A stretch of 64,000 nucleotides of DNA from Deltaproteobacteria bacterium (GTDB lineage Bacteria; Myxococcota_A; Polyangia; Polyangiales; Ga0077539). Where the stretch lies: the NCBI GenBank assembly GCA_016704445.1, contig JADJAE010000002.1, positions 62,001-126,000 on the forward strand, in the 5' to 3' direction. A program made the translations under genes and the position numbers. Positions 1 through 7,905 of this stretch are shown here, one piece after another. The notes under the pieces were generated by a model. It was not told the DNA's origin. It was given only the letters and a program-made list of their open reading frames with translations, and did no database searches. How positions within the stretch are numbered: position 1 is the stretch's first letter; each line of letters begins with the position of its first letter.

Positions 1-1
1 C

Positions 2-1456
2 GGCATGGGGAGCGTGCACCTGGCGCGGCTGCCCGGCGCGGGGGGCTTCCAGCGGCTGTACGCCATCAAGGTGATGCACCCGCACCTCGCGGAGGAGACC
101 GAGTTCGTCGACATGCTCCTCGACGAGGCCCGCATCGCGGCGCGCATCCACCACCCCAACGCGGTGCCCATCGTCGACGTGTGCCACAGCTCGCGAGGCT
201 TCTACCTCGTGATGGACTACATCGACGGGGTCACCCTGGCGCGGCTGCTCTCCGCCACCGGGGCGCTCCCGTGGAGAGAGCGCACCAGGGCGGCGATCCG
301 GGTGATCCTCGACGCGCTCGCCGGGCTTCACGCCGCGCACGAGCTCACCGACGACGAGGGCAACCCCCTCGGCATCGTGCACCGCGACGTCTCCCCGCAG
401 AACATCATGGTCGGCGCCGACGGCGTCGGCCGCATCACGGATTTCGGCATCGCCCTGGCGGCCTCTCGCATCGTCGCGTCGCGCCCGGGGCTCATCAAGG
501 GCAAGCCCTCGTACATGTCCCCGGAGCAGGTCTCGGCGGCCCCGGCCGACCGGCGCGCCGACGTGTTCGCGATGGGCATCGTGCTCTGGGAGGCGCTCAC
601 CCACGCGAGGCTCTTCCACGCCGAGATGGAGGTCGGCGCGCTCATGCAGGTCGTCGCCGCGGAGATCAAGGCCCCGAGCAGCGTCGTCCCGGAGGTTCCC
701 GCCTCGCTCGACGCGGTGTGCATGAAGGCCCTCGAGCGCCCGCTAGAGCGCCGCTGGGAGAGCGCCCGCGCGATGGCCGACGCGCTGGAGTCCGCGGCCT
801 CCGCGGCGGGCCTGCTCGCGAGCACCCACGAGGTCTCCGACGTGCTGCGCGCCACCTTCAGCGACGAGTTCGCCGCGCGTCGGGCGCTCATCCGCGACCA
901 CGCCCGGGGCTCCACCTCCGCCCCTCGCGGCCGCAACGCCCTCGACGAGCTCGGCACCGGGCCGACGGACTTCGTGCGCACCCCCTCGAGGGTGGGCGAC
1001 AGCCGCAGCATCCCCGCCATCGAGGTGTCCTCGCACGGCCACCGCGCTCCGGCCGTCGCGCCCCCGGCCGCGGTGCAGACCGACCCGGTGGTGTCGCCGC
1101 CCCCCCGCCGCAAGACCTGGGTCGTCCCGGTGCTCGGGCTCTCCGCGGGCGCGCTCGCGCTGGCCGTCGGGCTGGCGCTGGGCCGCACGCCGGAGGTCCC
1201 CTCCCCCAACGTGCGCCCCGCCGCGCCCGCGCCCGTCCCGACGCCCGTGACCCTCCCCCTCGCGGTGCCCGTCGAGGCCACCGTCCCGGCGGCCGTCGTG
1301 GCCCCTGAGCCGGTCGTGCCCGACGCGTCCGTGGCGGCCCCGCGGGCCGTCGCCGCGCCGACCCCGGCACGTGCGCCCCGGCGCCCCCCCCCGCGCCCCG
1401 GCACCACCGCGCCGGCGCAGCCCGCGATCGAAGAGAACCCCTACCTCCGGCGGTGA
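2..1456 (+). CDS. Ser/Thr protein kinase, membrane-anchored (5' end cut by window)
   Basis: Eukaryotic-like (Hanks-type) Ser/Thr kinase whose first codons lie outside the window: the frame is open from base 2 and starts inside the glycine-rich loop (GMGSV). The catalytic lysine (YAIKV), the catalytic loop HRDVSPQN (about residue 125), the DFG motif (about 145) and the MSPEQ form of the APE motif are all present, so the kinase should be active. A Pro/Ala-rich linker follows, with a single membrane segment at about residues 370-390 (WVVPVLGLSAGALALAVGL) and then a low-complexity Ala/Pro/Val tail ending near EENPYLRR. This gives an inner-membrane kinase with a cytoplasmic N-terminal catalytic domain. 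The downstream lipoprotein gene starts inside its stop codon (GTGA), so the two are probably co-translated. Confidence 0.93.
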   Translation, partial: GMGSVHLARLPGAGGFQRLYAIKVMHPHLAEETEFVDMLLDEARIAARIHHPNAVPIVDVCHSSRGFYLVMDYIDGVTLARLLSATGALPWRERTRAAIRVILDALAGLHAAHELTDDEGNPLGIVHRDVSPQNIMVGADGVGRITDFGIALAASRIVASRPGLIKGKPSYMSPEQVSAAPADRRADVFAMGIVLWEALTHARLFHAEMEVGALMQVVAAEIKAPSSVVPEVPASLDAVCMKALERPLERRWESARAMADALESAASAAGLLASTHEVSDVLRATFSDEFAARRALIRDHARGSTSAPRGRNALDELGTGPTDFVRTPSRVGDSRSIPAIEVSSHGHRAPAVAPPAAVQTDPVVSPPPRRKTWVVPVLGLSAGALALAVGLALGRTPEVPSPNVRPAAPAPVPTPVTLPLAVPVEATVPAAVVAPEPVVPDASVAAPRAVAAPTPARAPRRPPPRPGTTAPAQPAIEENPYLRR

Positions 1457-2511
1457 ACACCATGAGACGCCCCCACAACGCTCGACGGCCTCGCATCGCG
1501 CTCCTCGGGGCGCTCGCGCTCGGCGGCTGCGTGGTATTCGATCCCGAGCTCTACCAGCAGAGCGCCGCGGGCATCACGCTCGCCGACCGCTGCGAGAACC
1601 CCTCCTCCGTCCCGCTGGTGCAGCCCGCGCTGCAGCGCGTGGTGCAGGTCGACACCAACGGCCTCGGCGACCAGTACCGAGAGTTCGCGGCCTGCACGGG
1701 CAGCGACCTGCCGGGCAACGAGGGCTTCTTCGCGGTGAACATGCACCCCGGGGAGACCTGGCACTTCCACATCGACCCGGTGACGCCCGACGCCGACCCG
1801 GCGATCTACGTGCTGCCTGTCTGCACCACGCTCCAGTGCTCGACCGCCGGCGCGTCGGACCTCTGCGGCGCAGGGCGCAGCGAGCACTTCTCCTTCCGCC
1901 CGGTGACCGACGGGGTGCACCTCATCGGCATCGACAGCAAGGTGCGCGGCGGCGCGGCGTACGCCGTCACGGTGGTGCGCCCGGTCTGCGGCAACGGCAC
2001 CATCGAGCACGGCGAGCCCTGCGACGACGCGAGGCCGCAGTCCGAGGTGGAGTGCGAGCGGTGCCACAAGGTGCTCTCCCGCGCGATGGCGAGCGAGGCG
2101 GGCGTCGCCAACGACGACTACGTCAACGCGATGGTGCTGCGACCGGCGGCGGGCGCGCCGTTGCAGATGTTCCCGGTGACGGGGACCGTGGGCGGCTGCG
2201 ACCTGGACATGTTCAGCTTCGACGCGGCGGAGGGAGACGCCATCACCGCGACGGTGACGCCCCGCAACGGCGCCACCTGCCCTCCGGGGCTCTCGCTCTC
2301 GCTGCTCCGCTCGGACATCGCGACGCCGCCCGCGCTGACGGACGTCCCGGTGGCGGTGCCCGGGGCGATGGTGACCATGACCGACGGCTGCCCGACGGTC
2401 ACGCTGCCGAGGGCGGTGAGGGCGGCGACGTGGTTCCTCCAGGTGACGGTGCGGCCCGCGCCGACGGTGGAGTTCCCGTACACGCTCACGGTCGACGCGC
2501 GGCAGCCGTAG
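1453..2511 (+). CDS. putative lipoprotein with DUF4215-like Cys motif
   Basis: 352-residue exported protein of unknown function. The N-terminus has basic residues, a hydrophobic stretch and a lipobox (LALGGC), which predicts lipidation at about Cys26. A single motif CGNGTIEHGEPCDD at about residues 178-191 resembles the CGNG-x-EPCDDG Cys-rich repeats common in myxobacterial surface proteins. The rest looks beta-rich, with regular Cys pairs. The GTG start overlaps the kinase stop by four bases; an in-frame ATG nine bases later (1462) is the alternative start. The gene is likely co-expressed with the upstream kinase. No catalytic motif is recognised. Confidence 0.8.
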   Translation: MNTMRRPHNARRPRIALLGALALGGCVVFDPELYQQSAAGITLADRCENPSSVPLVQPALQRVVQVDTNGLGDQYREFAACTGSDLPGNEGFFAVNMHPGETWHFHIDPVTPDADPAIYVLPVCTTLQCSTAGASDLCGAGRSEHFSFRPVTDGVHLIGIDSKVRGGAAYAVTVVRPVCGNGTIEHGEPCDDARPQSEVECERCHKVLSRAMASEAGVANDDYVNAMVLRPAAGAPLQMFPVTGTVGGCDLDMFSFDAAEGDAITATVTPRNGATCPPGLSLSLLRSDIATPPALTDVPVAVPGAMVTMTDGCPTVTLPRAVRAATWFLQVTVRPAPTVEFPYTLTVDARQP

Positions 2512-2524
2512 CGCCGCCCGACGA

Positions 2525-2950
2525 TCAGCCGGCGCGCCCGTCCGCGATGCGCGCCACCCTCGTCGGATCGGGCGGCGGGAGCGCGACGGTGAGCGCCTCG
2601 ATCTCCGGCAGCGCGCGGCGCACCAGCGCGCTCACATCAGCCGCCGCGAAGGGCTCGTCGAAGAGCAGCAGCACCATGTAGACCCCGGCGAAGGACTCCG
2701 CCGCGGCGAAGGGCGGCTCGACGCTGCGCATCAGGTGCAGGTGCCCGCCCTTGCGCAGCGGGCGCTCTCGCGTCGCCTCGATCACCAGCGGAACCGCCGC
2801 CTCGGCGAGCGCCTGCCACCCGTCGGGCAGCGGGCTCGACGCGCCGTAGTCCTGCCCGGTGGTGTCGAGCACGAACGCGCAGGACGCGCCGCACCACCCC
2901 GCGAGCAGGGTCAGACGTTGATCGAGTTCCTGTCGCTGATGGGCTGTCAC
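2525..2950 (-). CDS. roadblock/LC7-like small protein
   Basis: 141-residue cytoplasmic protein starting at GTG. Length and pattern (amphipathic helix, then a strand-rich core with GASCAFVLDTTG, a central GGHLHLMRSVEPPFAAAESFAG stretch and a closing helix) are reminiscent of roadblock/LC7 or MglB-like regulators of small GTPases; this is fold-level resemblance and not a firm assignment. It is the last gene of a minus-strand cluster, 40 bases after the SUI1-like gene. A converging lipoprotein gene ends 13 bases away. Confidence 0.55.
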   Translation of the reverse strand: MTAHQRQELDQRLTLLAGWCGASCAFVLDTTGQDYGASSPLPDGWQALAEAAVPLVIEATRERPLRKGGHLHLMRSVEPPFAAAESFAGVYMVLLLFDEPFAAADVSALVRRALPEIEALTVALPPPDPTRVARIADGRAG

Positions 2951-2990
2951 GCTGCGATCGTTGCGCCGCCGCCCCTCGCTGGCAAGCGCC

Positions 2991-3374
2991 TCAGTCGCCT
3001 CGCACGATGCGAGCCGCGCCCCGCCCCGCCAGCCACGCGGCGACGCGGTCGGCGATGTCGCCCTGCACCGCGATGGAGGTCTCCTCCCGCTGCGCCGCGG
3101 TGCCGAGTCCCTTGCGCAGCTCCCTCGCGAGGGCGTCGAGCGCGGCGGCCTCCGCCCCGTCGGGCCACTGCACCACCGTGACGGTCTTGCCTCCGCGGCC
3201 CTTGCGCTCTCGCCTCACCACGACCTTGCGCGAGAGCAGCGCCGCCACCGGATCGACGGCCTCCACCGGGCTCTGCGCCGCGGGCCCCTTGGGGTCCCCG
3301 AGGGGGAGCGACCCGCGCAGCGCCGCGAGCTTCGCGAAGGGGTTGTTGCCTGACTTGGAGGGTGGATCAGCCAT
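2991..3374 (-). CDS. SUI1/eIF1-like translation initiation factor (YciH type)
   Basis: 127 residues. The C-terminal ~80 residues match the SUI1/eIF1 fold: VVVRRERKGRGGKTVTVVQWPDG (basic loop followed by a strand), a central helix ALDALARELRKGLGTAA, then SIAVQGDIADRVAAWLAGRGA, the conserved I-x-(L/V)-QGD signature. Bacterial YciH-type proteins bind the small ribosomal subunit and may affect start-codon fidelity. The N-terminal 45 residues are low complexity. It starts at ATG nine bases after the stop of the upstream lipoprotein gene, in the same operon as the PP2C phosphatase. Confidence 0.88.
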   Translation of the reverse strand: MADPPSKSGNNPFAKLAALRGSLPLGDPKGPAAQSPVEAVDPVAALLSRKVVVRRERKGRGGKTVTVVQWPDGAEAAALDALARELRKGLGTAAQREETSIAVQGDIADRVAAWLAGRGAARIVRGD

Positions 3375-3383
3375 TGGGGGTGC

Positions 3384-4940
3384 TCACGTCCCGTTGTCGC
3401 AGCGGACGCCTGTCTGCACGCGGAAGTACGCCACGAAGGCCGTCACGCCGGAGAGGGTGTTCGATCCGCCGACCGCGAGGCCCTCGTGGCAGCCGGGGCG
3501 CCACGCGACGTCGTTGAGCTGCGCGCTGGACGGCTGCGCATACGGCGCCGCCGCGAGGTCGGGCATCCTCACGTCGGTGATGGCGTCGGCGGTGAAGAGC
3601 TCATACCGGTACTCGTAAGCGCGCCCGTTGCCGCCGAAGGCCAGGGCCCGCGCCCCGTCCGACGAGAACGACACCCCGAAGGCGCCGATGACCTGCGGCG
3701 AGCTGAAGCCCACCGCCCAGACCCCGTCGCGGTAGCGGTAGAGCCGCTGACCCGAGTAGCCCACCGTCAGCGCGACGTCGCCCTGCGGGCGCGCTGCGAT
3801 GCGGGCGACGTTGCCGATCGCTCCGGCGCTCGCCACGGCCCTGACGGTCGGCGTCGCCGAATCGATCGCGGTCACCGAGAGGATCTGCGCCGTGTTGGTT
3901 CCACAGACGATGGAGAGGGCGGGGTCGCCGAAGCCGTCGGTCACCCACGCCACGTCGCTGCAGTCCGTGCTCGGCGCCAGGCCGTAGCCCACCAGCACGC
4001 CCGCGCGGGTGCCGTCGGCGGCGTAGCGCCAGACGATGAGCGAGCTCGTCCCAGAGCCGAGGAGCACCGCGCGGCGGCCGTCGGGAGACCAGCGCAGGGA
4101 CTGGTACGCACCCGGCGAGTAGGTCTCCGCGCTGCGCTCGGCGATCATCGAGGTGGCGTGGTCCCAGACGAAGATGCGCCCTCGGGCGGTGGTGCCCGTC
4201 CCCGTGTTGCCGAACAGCAGCGCCCGCGAACCATCGGGCGTGAACGACACACCCCGCAAGGAGACGGTCGAGCCCACGGACCCGACCTGGACCACCGTCC
4301 CCGCCGCGGCGTCATAGCGGAAGACCGTATTGCTCGCCGACAGGATCAGCGCGTACCCGCCGCCCGGATGCCACGCCGCGGCGACCGGAGCCGCAAGCGT
4401 GCCGGGCCGCACCGCGGTGTATTCGTAGACGCCCACCGCCGCCGGTCCGACCGGGGCGTCCACCCTGCCCGCGTCGAAGCCCACGTCGGTCCCGATGTCT
4501 CTTCCGACGTCGAAGCCCACGTCGAAGCCCACGTCGAAGCCCACGTCGAAGCCCACATCCCTTCCGACGTCGAAGCCCACGTCCGTCCCGAGATCGAAGC
4601 CCACGTCCGTCCCGACGTCCGTCCCCGCGTCGAAGCCTACGTCGGTCCCGACGTCCGTCCCGGCGTCGAAGCCCACATCCACCGGGGTGTTCCCGCGATC
4701 GACCGAGACGGGCGTGTCGCTGATCTCCGGGCGGTCATCCGTCGGGCTCGGCTTGATGCAGTACCCGTTGGGGTTGCACGTCGCCCCTTCTTCGCAGTCG
4801 CGGTCTTCGAGGCAGTCGCGCATGCAGCGGTTGAGCTCGCAGCGCGCGTGCTCGCCGCAGTCGGAGTTGAACGAGCACTCGACGTTGGCGCACGACGACG
4901 CCAGGAGACCCGCGAGCAGCACGACCGCGACGACCCTCAT
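3384..4940 (-). CDS. beta-propeller lipoprotein with Asp/Val-rich repeat linker
   Basis: 518-residue exported lipoprotein: signal peptide VVAVVLLAGLLASSC with lipobox at Cys17, then a Cys-rich module with six or more cysteines (residues 17-62), then a repetitive linker of GTDVGFD/GFDVGRD units (about residues 83-157). The C-terminal ~340 residues repeat a WD40/PD40-like pattern (WHPGGGYALILSASN, SFTPDGSRALLFGN, RWSPDGRRAVLLGS, ARPQGDVALTVG, SFSSDGARALAFGG), giving a probable six- to seven-bladed propeller. The ATG has a good Shine-Dalgarno (AAGGGG). The gene starts 15 bases after the phosphatase stop, so it belongs to that operon. Function is unknown; surface display is likely. Confidence 0.85.
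   Translation of the reverse strand: MRVVAVVLLAGLLASSCANVECSFNSDCGEHARCELNRCMRDCLEDRDCEEGATCNPNGYCIKPSPTDDRPEISDTPVSVDRGNTPVDVGFDAGTDVGTDVGFDAGTDVGTDVGFDLGTDVGFDVGRDVGFDVGFDVGFDVGFDVGRDIGTDVGFDAGRVDAPVGPAAVGVYEYTAVRPGTLAAPVAAAWHPGGGYALILSASNTVFRYDAAAGTVVQVGSVGSTVSLRGVSFTPDGSRALLFGNTGTGTTARGRIFVWDHATSMIAERSAETYSPGAYQSLRWSPDGRRAVLLGSGTSSLIVWRYAADGTRAGVLVGYGLAPSTDCSDVAWVTDGFGDPALSIVCGTNTAQILSVTAIDSATPTVRAVASAGAIGNVARIAARPQGDVALTVGYSGQRLYRYRDGVWAVGFSSPQVIGAFGVSFSSDGARALAFGGNGRAYEYRYELFTADAITDVRMPDLAAAPYAQPSSAQLNDVAWRPGCHEGLAVGGSNTLSGVTAFVAYFRVQTGVRCDNGT
4471..4690. repeat. in-frame tandem repeat encoding GTDVGFD linker
   Basis: About 220 bases of imperfect tandem units of 12 and 18 bases built on the words AAGCCCACGTCG and CCGACGTCCGTC. 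They encode the Gly-Phe/Thr-Asp-Val linker of the propeller lipoprotein. All copies keep the reading frame. Such tracts can change length by slippage, which would alter the spacing between lipid anchor and propeller. Confidence 0.85.
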
Positions 4941-4955
4941 CCGACTGATCCCCCT

Positions 4956-6311
4956 TTAGCGAGGAAAGGTGCCGCCGCGCGGCATGCCGGTGACGGCGGG
5001 GATGGCGGGCATGGTGTCCCGGCCGACCACGCCGGGGTACTCGTCGAAGAGCTGCGCGGTGAGGTCGTCGGCCACGAGCTGCTCGCGCGCCTCGCCGAGC
5101 TGCGACGAGGTCTCCCGCAGGCGGGCCGCGAGCACCGAGACGATGTTCCAGAGCATCTTCACGGCGGTGTCGCTGGACTCGCGCAGCACGCGGAAGAAGT
5201 CCGCCCGGGCGATCTCCAGCAGCCGCGTGTCGTCCTCGGCCACCACCGTCGCGCTGCGCGGCGCCAGCTCCACCAGGGCCATCTCGCCGAAGTGCTCCCC
5301 CGGCCCGAGGCGGGCGATCTCCATCTCGCCCTTCTTCACCACGCACCTGCCCTGCACGATCAGGAACATCGCCTCTCCGGGCTCTCCCTCGCGCACCACC
5401 TCCAGGCCCGGCTCGACGTCGCGCACCTTCGCCGCGGCCTGCAGCACCAGGATCTCCCTCGGCTCCAGGTGCCGGAAGAACGGCAGCGCCGAGAGCGTCG
5501 CGTACGAGCGCGTGAGCTCGGCCACCACCCGCTGCCGGGTGTCCTCGTCGGGCAGCGTGACCACCACGGCGGTGACGTTGTCCGCGCCGCCGCACTCGTT
5601 GGCGTAGTCGATGAGCCGCTGCGTGGCGGTCTCCTCGGTGACGCCCTCCAGCAGCGGACGCAGCGCGTCGTCGGTGTCGAGGTAGCGGTGCAGCCCGTCG
5701 GAGCAGAGCACGAAGCGGTCGCCCGGCGCCGCGAGCACCTGGAACGTGTCGACCTCCACGGTCTCGAAGACCCCGACCGCGCGGGTGATGGCGTTCTTGT
5801 GGGCGACCTTCGAGAGCGCCTCCTGGGTGAGCTTTCCCCGGCGGCGCAGCTCGTTGACCACCGAGTGATCCTCCGTGAGCCGCCGCACCTCGACGCCGCG
5901 GATCAGGTACGCGCGGGAGTCGCCCACGTGCGCGACGAAGCACCGCCGCCCGACCACCAGCATCGCCGTGAGCGTGGTGCCCATGCCACGCCGGGCGGAG
6001 TTGGCCTGCGCGGCGGACCACACCTCCGCGTTGGCCGCGCGCACGGCGTTGGCGAGCATCAGCTTCACGTCGTCGGGGCGCACCCCCGGGTCCTGCCGGG
6101 CGAGGGCGTCGATCATGCTGCGGCCGCGCTCGACCTCGGCGGCGACGCGCTGCGAGGCCATCGCGGAGGCCACCTCGCCGGCCGCGTGCCCGCCCATCCC
6201 GTCGGCGACGATGTACAGCCCGAGGGCCGTGTCGCAGCGGAAGGTGTCCTCGTTGTGTTCGCGACGTCGACCGACGTCAGAGCGGGCGGAGAGCCGGTGC
6301 GCAGCGGTCAT
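4956..6311 (-). CDS. PP2C Ser/Thr phosphatase fused to cyclic-nucleotide-binding domain
   Basis: 451 residues. Residues 1-245 form a PP2C (PPM) phosphatase with the metal-binding motifs REHNED, DGMGGH, GDSRAYL, SDGLHRYL and GGADNVTAVVV, so it should be a Mn/Mg-dependent Ser/Thr phosphatase opposing the Hanks-type kinases encoded nearby. Residues 275-375 form a CRP-like cyclic-nucleotide-binding domain (EPGLEVVREGEPGEAMFLIVQG, then PGEHFGEMALVELAPRSATV, the phosphate-binding cassette). The remainder is helical. The architecture suggests phosphatase activity gated by cAMP or cGMP; the ligand is inferred. It is the first gene of the operon that continues with the propeller lipoprotein, the SUI1-like factor and the roadblock-like protein. 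Confidence 0.93.
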   Translation of the reverse strand: MTAAHRLSARSDVGRRREHNEDTFRCDTALGLYIVADGMGGHAAGEVASAMASQRVAAEVERGRSMIDALARQDPGVRPDDVKLMLANAVRAANAEVWSAAQANSARRGMGTTLTAMLVVGRRCFVAHVGDSRAYLIRGVEVRRLTEDHSVVNELRRRGKLTQEALSKVAHKNAITRAVGVFETVEVDTFQVLAAPGDRFVLCSDGLHRYLDTDDALRPLLEGVTEETATQRLIDYANECGGADNVTAVVVTLPDEDTRQRVVAELTRSYATLSALPFFRHLEPREILVLQAAAKVRDVEPGLEVVREGEPGEAMFLIVQGRCVVKKGEMEIARLGPGEHFGEMALVELAPRSATVVAEDDTRLLEIARADFFRVLRESSDTAVKMLWNIVSVLAARLRETSSQLGEAREQLVADDLTAQLFDEYPGVVGRDTMPAIPAVTGMPRGGTFPR

Positions 6312-6402
6312 GGCGGTGCCCTCGCGGTAACACGCCGGGCGTGTACGCGTCGAGGCAGCGCAAGGGGACGAGAGGGGGAGAAGAGGAGGTCGGCGGGATG
6401 AG

Positions 6403-6431
6403 GGGCGCTCCCCCGAAGGAGGGGGGCGCCC
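6403..6431 (-). terminator. GC-rich hairpin after the 119-residue gene
   Basis: On the minus strand the arms GGGCGC and GCGCCC are perfect and enclose C5/G5 arms around a short TCCTTC-containing loop, starting about 16 bases after the stop codon of the small Lys-rich gene. No U-tract follows, so it is a weak intrinsic terminator or an RNA-stabilising hairpin. Confidence 0.4.
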
Positions 6432-6446
6432 GCGGGGACCTATGGC

Positions 6447-6806
6447 CTAGAAGAGGCTGGTGAGCTCCGGCGCCGCGAGCTTCTTCTGCTCGGCGATGCG
6501 GGCCACCGCGCGGAGGACGCGCAGCTTGTACGGACCGGAGAGCGACTCGCCCTTGAGGGCCTTGGTGAGGCCGGGCAGGGTCACCGGGCGGCCGGTGCGG
6601 GCGCGCTTGGCCTTGGCGGCCTTGGCGGCGTCGTCTTCCTTGCCGCGGGTCTGGCGCTTGGCCAGACGGATGGCGCGGTCTTCCGGCTGCAGGGTCTCGA
6701 TCTGCTTGGAAGCGACGAGGATGCGGGCCGGGTCAATCTTGTTTTCGGTGAGATACCCGGCCAGCTTGGACTGCGAACCGGTCAACAACGATGCGAGCTT
6801 GCTCAT
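6447..6806 (-). CDS. small Lys-rich protein, unknown function
   Basis: 119 residues from the ATG at 6806 (MSKLASLLTG...), chosen because a strong Shine-Dalgarno (TGAGGAG) lies seven bases upstream; an earlier in-frame start would add five residues. The protein is basic, helical and without membrane segments, with a Lys/Ala-rich centre (GKEDDAAKAAKAKRARTGRPVTL) and two predicted helices. It could be a nucleic-acid-binding or structural protein, but no family is recognised. It runs divergently from the acyl-CoA reductase-like gene, whose possible ATG overlaps this start codon. Confidence 0.7.
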   Translation of the reverse strand: MSKLASLLTGSQSKLAGYLTENKIDPARILVASKQIETLQPEDRAIRLAKRQTRGKEDDAAKAAKAKRARTGRPVTLPGLTKALKGESLSGPYKLRVLRAVARIAEQKKLAAPELTSLF

Positions 6807-7905
6807 GGAAACACTCCTCAAAAGGTCGGGCGGGGACGTCTACCTTCGATCGAACGACGGCACAAGCCCCTCCCCGGCGCTCCTTGCGCTGGTGCGGCGC
6901 CTCCGCGATCCGGCCGACTCCCTGCGCGCCTCCGCCCTCGACGCCCTCGCGGCCGACGGAGCGATGCACCCTGCGCACGCCGCCCTCGCGCTCGATCGGG
7001 TCACCGCGCGCTACACCCCCGACGCCCTCGCGGCCCTCACCTCCCGCGAGCTGGCGGGCAGGCGGGTGCGGGTCCTCCTCGCCTCCTCGGTGGCCACCGC
7101 GCCGCTGCGGGCCCTCGCGCTGCCGCTGCTCCGCGGCGCCGCCTCGGTCACGGTGAAGCCCTCGCGCCATCAGCCGCGCTTCGTCCCGCTGCTCACCGAC
7201 GGGCTCGCGCCCGATGACGCCTTCGACCACCTCGTCGCCTACGGCTCCGACGAGACCCTCGCGACCCTGCGCGCGTCGCTCCCTCCCGGCGTCACCTTCG
7301 AGGGCCGCGGCCACGGCTTCGCGCTCTCGATCGTACGCACCACGAACCATCCCCTCGCCGCCGCCCGCGTCGCCGAGGACATCGCCTGGTACGACCAGCG
7401 CGGCTGCCTCTCCCCGCAGGCCGTGATCGTCACCGCGGGCGACCCCATGGCCTTCGCGGAGCACCTCGACCAGGCGCTCACCGAGGTCGCCCGGTGGCTC
7501 CCGCCCGGCCTCATGGACGTCGGGCTCGGCGCCGCGGTGATGCAATGGCGGGGCGTTCACGCCGCGACGGCCCTGCGCTTCTGGCGAGGCCCCCACCACG
7601 CGATCGCCCTCCACGACACCGCCTCCATCGGCTCGCCCGGCGCACGAAACATCACCGTCGCGGGCCTCGACGACGCCGGTTTACACGCCCTGGTAAGACG
7701 CCACGGCCCCCACCTCACGGCGCTGGGCGTCGACGGCCCGACCGACGACCTCCTCGCCATCGAGGGCTTCGCGGGCCGCGTGGTCGCCGCCGGAACCCTC
7801 CAGGACCCTCCGCTCGATGGACCCGAGGACGTCCGCCCCGCCCTCGGCCTGCTCGGCGCTGAGGGCGGGGGCGTGATTCAAGGGAAGATGTCGCGCTCGC
7901 GGTAG
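6805..7905 (+). CDS. LuxC-like acyl-CoA reductase
   Basis: About 366 residues, related to the acyl-CoA reductase (LuxC) family, which uses NADPH to reduce acyl groups to aldehydes. Supporting stretches are the ASSVATAPLRALALPLLRG helix and strand, VTVKPSRHQPRF (cofactor-binding Lys/Ser region of the aldehyde dehydrogenase fold) and AEDIAWYDQRGCLSPQAVIV, which carries the conserved nucleophilic Cys (RGCLSPQ). No luxD or luxE partner is adjacent. The start is uncertain: the ATG at 6805 overlaps the divergent start at 6806 and lacks a good ribosome site; a GTG near 6891 is possible. The 3' end overlaps the converging glutamate dehydrogenase gene by 28 bases. Confidence 0.75.
   Translation: METLLKRSGGDVYLRSNDGTSPSPALLALVRRLRDPADSLRASALDALAADGAMHPAHAALALDRVTARYTPDALAALTSRELAGRRVRVLLASSVATAPLRALALPLLRGAASVTVKPSRHQPRFVPLLTDGLAPDDAFDHLVAYGSDETLATLRASLPPGVTFEGRGHGFALSIVRTTNHPLAAARVAEDIAWYDQRGCLSPQAVIVTAGDPMAFAEHLDQALTEVARWLPPGLMDVGLGAAVMQWRGVHAATALRFWRGPHHAIALHDTASIGSPGARNITVAGLDDAGLHALVRRHGPHLTALGVDGPTDDLLAIEGFAGRVVAAGTLQDPPLDGPEDVRPALGLLGAEGGGVIQGKMSRSR

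Noticed and set aside
3486..6401. Plus-strand open frame of about 970 codons
   Set aside because: It lies opposite the phosphatase and propeller genes and shows no recognisable domain.
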